Assembly: GCA_018806985.1 (NCBI GenBank)
Contig: JADANN010000187.1
Span: forward strand, 310,001 to 374,000
Source: Angiostrongylus vasorum
Lineage: Eukaryota; Nematoda; Chromadorea; Rhabditida; Metastrongylidae
Length of the DNA: 64,000 nt
Reading direction: 5' to 3'
Every line of letters begins with the position of its first letter. Position 1 is the first letter of the stretch. A program made the translations under genes and the position numbers. Shown one piece after another: positions 59,645 to 64,000 of this stretch. The notes under the pieces were generated by a model. That model made no database searches. It was not told the origin of the DNA and was given only the letters and a program-made list of their open reading frames with translations.

Positions 59645-59975
59645 TTCCGTCGTTTTGAAGTTTCGCCGGTCTAGCCATTGTGGTTACTTGGAGTCCCGAG
59701 GTCACCCAGGCCAAAAATCTGTCCCAGGTCGTCACCACCACAGGCAGTCGCTGCCCTTGTGGATCAGAGGGACATTTGCCACCATGCGACTTTGATACCA
59801 GGACGGTGGTGGAACTTGGTACTGGTTTACGCTTAGCTGAGTTTTCTGATCGAAACGTCGGACTTCCTCTGAGCTTGGGAGACCCTCCTGAGGAGACGGA
59901 CCCTCGCTGTAAATCGGAACCCGACACCCAAGAACACCTGCCAGCAACGATGAGGCAGTAAACCGTTGGGAGGAT
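59645..59975 (-). repeat. repeat family C copy
   Basis: Reverse copy ending in CGATGAGGCAGTAAACCGTT, downstream of the PITP gene. It is collinear with the 6.6 kb reverse copy. Confidence 0.8.
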
Positions 59976-60851
59976 AGGAACACAGTACTGCAGCAAATTC
60001 TGGATCGTTGGAGTTCACCATAATTTTATGAAACGGAATGTCACATGGGTTCTATTCGTATTCTGTGTGCCTGTTTTTATTTTTTCTTGTTGTATACCGG
60101 AAAAGTGTTTATTATTGCTTTGATGTTGGATACATCGATGACAGCTATCTCTTCCCCATGATTCTCGTAGAAATACAATTGAGTATCTTTGCAGTGTAGT
60201 ACTGGGTGTTCGAACTCATTGCTCAGCATAGACCCAAAGAAGCCAAGATGTAAAATAAATGGACGAGTCCAAGCCGTGTTCGCTGCATTATTGTTAACAT
60301 ATTCTGGACGATGTGAATTGATTTCTACTCATTTGGGACCGGAGACAACCTAGTTTGTTGGGTTTAAATCGATGTGTATCAACTTAGAGTGAACTTTATC
60401 TGTTAGAATGAGATTAATTTAAACCTACAGGTTTTCTGCAAAAGGATACAAGTGCTTCTGTATGAGACGGCAATGAAATTCTGCTTTCTCGGAGCCCTGG
60501 AATCATTTTTTCTCGCTTGGACTCATATATCCTCTCGTTTTTTAGTTTTAAGAGGACAAAATTAACCATGATGTTCTAGAAGAGCTATGTTTACTGGCGC
60601 AAATTCCCTTCTATAAGTGTATGAATTAGTCAAATCCTCAAGTAATGTAGTTCTCGAAGAACCATTCACATTTCTCGGAAAGCATTCAGCGTCATGAATG
60701 GGTTAGATGTTATGAATGCAAATGTGGTTTCGAGAACATTCTACTGAAGAGAATGCGCTAAAGTATAAGAACTCATTTAGTATTCGTCGGCAAAAAGCTA
60801 TGCCTTTTATTGACGGTCTAACTGTTTGCGTTTTCAGTATTCGGCTGTTTA
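59976..60851. other. no gene recognised
   Basis: No exon, domain or listed repeat was found. Confidence 0.5.
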
Positions 60852-61745
60852 TTAGGTTGTTCGAAATCAATGTCGCATCTCAACTCGTGTTCTTTAATGT
60901 GACATATCTCCGCTTAGAATAAACATTACCAATTGAAATGAAAACTATTCGAAGCGTTAGATGTTTGCCTACACGTAGGAGATCTTTCTTTACTTCGTTT
61001 GCTTAAAGTTGGTAATCTGGAGGCGGTGAATTAGCTGACTGATGGCGGTTTCGCCCTAACTTCGTTTCTGAAGTACTTCTTGCACACGAATTTCTCAAGA
61101 TGTTTCCAGAAGTGGAGAAGTCAATAGGCGGGACATCCGGCCACTATAGTAGGCGAGGCAGAATTTCTTTACCCAGCTAGTCCAGCCTTTACAGCAGCGG
61201 TTGCTCGGAATGTGGTGGCGAGTCGGTAGTAGGACGTGCTGCCAATGCGTGCGGCATTCATTTGTCGTAATTGCTTTCTCTTGTTCAGCAATGGCGAGGT
61301 TGTTATAGTTGTTATACTGCACACATTTACTTCTGTACAAAAACACTATGAAACAGTACCGACGTTTCGGTAGTATCGCCTTCTTCGGAGCCGTTTCTTT
61401 ACGTGTCTTCGCTGAGGAAGGAAAGAACAGCTGATTACAGTCGCATATGGTTGATGGCTGCATATTCAGTTGTCGTACTTTCAAATTTTTCTTTAGATGC
61501 TCGGAAATAGTTAGGTGCTTAAACCAAGTTCTTTTACAGGTTGTGGAACAGTTGCGAATATATTTGCTTGCAACAAAGCCTTCAAATCACCGCCAATAGC
61601 AAAAGATCGTCCGCGACCTTCCTCACCTTCAAGATCGAATTCTCCACGGCGAAACTTATAGCAACATTGTTCTAATGTGCGTTCGTTAAAACGTCTTGGC
61701 CCTTTACCTTGTTAGTTTTTGACCCGTAAAGTATGTAAGGAAAAC
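60852..61745 (-). mobile_element. mariner remnant interrupted by Penelope-like sequence
   Basis: A mariner-type end TTAGGTTGTTCGAAATC starts at 60852. On the minus strand, 61740-61505 gives FNERTLEQCCYKFRRGEFDL and EGEEGRGRSFAIGGDLKALL, a mariner helix-turn-helix region. Between them, about 61100-61490 matches the Penelope-like 3' arm (GTCGCATATGGTTGATGGCT; ACGTTTCGGTAGTATCGCC). The order of insertion is inferred. Confidence 0.65.
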
Positions 61746-62261
61746 TGTTTACATTTTAAATCAGTTACTGCTATTATTGAAAAGAAAAGATCTTACTAAA
61801 ACATATACACATCTGACAGTGTCAGTACATCTTTGGTTAAACAGTGGATAAAGACTACGGATGGCTTGTAGATGATAATGGTGGACAATCGAAATGGACA
61901 ACTACAGAATGCTACTTGAACGGTAAATTTGACCAGTAAAGATTGAGAGTTGCTGGTTTCTAGACAAATTTTAAAGACCACTGTGCTTCAAGTTCGTTCT
62001 TATGGCCTTGAAAAGTGATTGAAAGGCTTTCAAGAAGAACGGACTATTTTGTTTTTATGCGTGACTAATGCAACTTGACGTTTAAATGCACTTATATAAT
62101 TTAACATCGATTTGCCTAACTAATTTTCCTCCAACGATTGCTAGCTGACTGTGAATGGATGAAGAGTACGGTCATTGGAAGTGGTGGTGCTTTCAAGGGC
62201 ATCAATGTAAAAAATTCACACATTACTTTTTGCACGTCTTTCTATGTTCAGCAGAATATAC
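61746..62261. other. no gene recognised
   Basis: About 0.5 kb with nothing identifiable. Confidence 0.5.
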
Positions 62262-62545
62262 GGGAAAAGGATAAAGGGTAAAGCTCTCGACATTGATCAA
62301 TCCTTGAGTGATGCGCTATGCAATCTACTTCATTAAGCATCGTTTGGAGGCGATTGAATGCATATCTGGTCTTTACAATGACTCGCTGTGGCGTACCGTG
62401 TGTCGAGCCAGTGCTGCTATGCCCACCCAGACGAGTCTGGTACCGGTATGCTAACCGCGGATGGGTGGAAGGCTTGGTGGGCCATGGGCGCTGGGATCGA
62501 TTCCACGTATGCGTTGCAGGGTGACTCCGACCACTGCCACACTCG
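62262..62545 (-). repeat. SINE family A copy
   Basis: Tail side GGGAAAAGGATAAAGGGTAA, core GACGAGTCTGGTACCGG and head side CCACTGCCACACTCGCC. Confidence 0.82.
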
Positions 62546-62689
62546 CCTTTTTATGCGGGTAGATTATTAAGTATAATTATACACCAATGCACGGTAATAT
62601 AACTTATATTCACTATAATTATATATTGTATTACATATACTGATATACAGTAATAAAACCTATTTATTACTTATTGTTACTCGTTTATC

Positions 62690-62998
62690 ACATGACCCAA
62701 CGTTAGATCCACTTGGCTGATCCCAGCACTTCTTAGATTCTGTTCGTTTTCCTCGCATTAGTCGTCCATAAAAAGTCTTCAAACATTTCGCCTCTTGTTT
62801 CAGCTACTGCTTGAGGATTTCGCCTTCTTTATGAATGCCCTAGAACGTTGGTCAAGTCGATTCTCTTTGCAATCTTGGACAAAGTAGAGCTGTGACGCTC
62901 ACATGTAGACTGGAGAAAGGCGTTCGGGAAGGGGTCAAACCAGTATCTTGCTTCTTGATGGACTGCATTACTAACCACTTAGCTATCCCTTCTTATTG
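62690..62998 (-). repeat. SINE family D copy
   Basis: Reverse copy: 3' end ACATGACCCAACGTTAGATC and GATTCTGTTCGTTTTCCTCG, body TACTGCTTGAGGATTTCGCC, head AAGGGATAGCTAAGTGGTTA on the minus strand. Confidence 0.7.
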
Positions 62999-64000
62999 TA
63001 CCTGTAATAAAATTAAACTGTGAAAATAAAGGCCAGCAGAACGATGAAATTGCCTACTCTTTAGATCGTAGAGTTAGATGTTACCATATTTCCGACGACA
63101 TGCATTGATGTTAGTTCAGAAGTGTGTCTAGGTAGGTTGAGCGAGTGAAGCGCATGGTTATAATTTCATTTTGTTTCAGCTCTACTTTGAAGCGCTAAAT
63201 TTGCTTTCTTTAGTGACATGATAACGCTCCCACCGTAGATCTTGTGCACGGTGCGATCGCAGAATGTTATATTCTAGACTTCATAACCTCCAAGAAAACA
63301 ACTTTCTGAAGGAGTTTTTCCGTCGTGTGAAACGTGGACGATATTTATGCCAACAGAAGAGCATTAGAGAGCTACACAAGGGCTACTACTGATTAGATGT
63401 GTAGAGAGATTTTCTACACCTAACTTGTACCTCATGTTTCAACACGTGGCGAAAACGCGAAATCCAACAATATGCTTTTCGCATAGTGTCTTTAGAAAAA
63501 CTGCGGCTTTCAGGATACATATTTTTGCATAAAATCTGCAATTTCTGCAATTTCCATTCCTTTGTCGTCCAAAATTATGGCGCAAAAAAATCGCAGTGAA
63601 TAGAAATGTCGCGCCAATTAGAGGCTTGTTCGACCACCCACCAGGCCTTCCTTCCCTTCGGGGTCGGAAGATGAATGCCTCACTCATAGTATAGTGGATA
63701 GTAGGGTGTTAGTGCTAAGGGATTCCCCTCTAATCAATCTGGCCATTCCGTCAATAGTATTTCCTCTGAGGCATATGCAAGGCTATCTATGAGCTGCTAC
63801 AGACATATATGGGTTCTATTATCCAACACTCAGTATTTCACCAAACAAAACAAAAAAACTGTCAACAAATCCGTAAACCGTGTGCTTTTCAGTTAACAAA
63901 TTACTAGACGTGGCAAGTGGTTCACAGTCCATGAATCTCGTGGCTCCCGGTTGAGCACTCTCTTTCCATTGCGAGGACTGCTCTGAAGAACCAGATAACT
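62999..64000. other. no gene; shared SINE core scrap at 63625-63680
   Basis: Contains CCACCAGGCCTTCC and CCCTTCGGGGTCGG, a fragment of the core shared by families A and D. Otherwise nothing is recognised up to the window end. Confidence 0.45.

Overview
This is a nuclear-genome window from a nematode, most likely a clade V strongylid (hookworm or lungworm type). The evidence is AT-rich DNA, short exons bounded by strong gt..ttttcag splice sites, trans-splice-acceptor-like sites a few bases before start codons, an RTE-type LINE of the kind common in strongylids, and many tRNA-derived SINEs. The species call is inference. Nothing in the window looks prokaryotic, viral or CRISPR-like.

I support four protein-coding genes by exon-by-exon translation with reading-frame checks. 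They are an arfaptin-like BAR-domain gene (minus, 9339-20001, N-terminus incomplete), a Rheb small GTPase (minus, 20532-22596, complete, 191 aa), an SR-protein kinase of the SRPK/SPK-1 family (plus, 23865-35453, 17 exons, 759 aa, or 1052 aa if an in-phase 879-nt cassette is included), and a class I phosphatidylinositol transfer protein (plus, 55344-58969, 8 exons, 285 aa). Rheb and SRPK are divergent and share a ~1.25 kb promoter region containing diverged tandem duplications. Rheb and arfaptin are head-to-tail, about 530 bp apart, and could form a nematode-type operon.

Layout: 1-9.3 kb is gene-free and holds decayed SINEs. 9.3-20 kb is arfaptin, whose introns carry an RTE LINE with a SINE nested in it, an unclassified 350-bp repeat, and a Penelope-like element with inverted flanks. 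20.5-23.9 kb is Rheb and the bidirectional promoter. 23.9-35.5 kb is SRPK. 35.5-54 kb is a repeat-rich gene desert. 54-59 kb is the PITP gene, with repeats in its introns. 59-64 kb is repeats, including mariner and Penelope remnants.

The repeats fall into a few families. Family A is a tRNA-derived SINE of ~285 bp with target-site duplications, about 20 copies. Family B is a second tRNA-derived SINE that often occurs as inverted or direct dimers. Family D is a third tRNA-headed SINE that shares a central core with A. Family C is an unclassified ~350-bp repeat with five copies. There are also mariner remnants. The most unusual observations are the inverted-flank Penelope-like element with hammerhead-ribozyme-like motifs, the core shared between two SINE families, the recurrent fold-back form of family B, and the SRPK cassette exon with a membrane-like segment.
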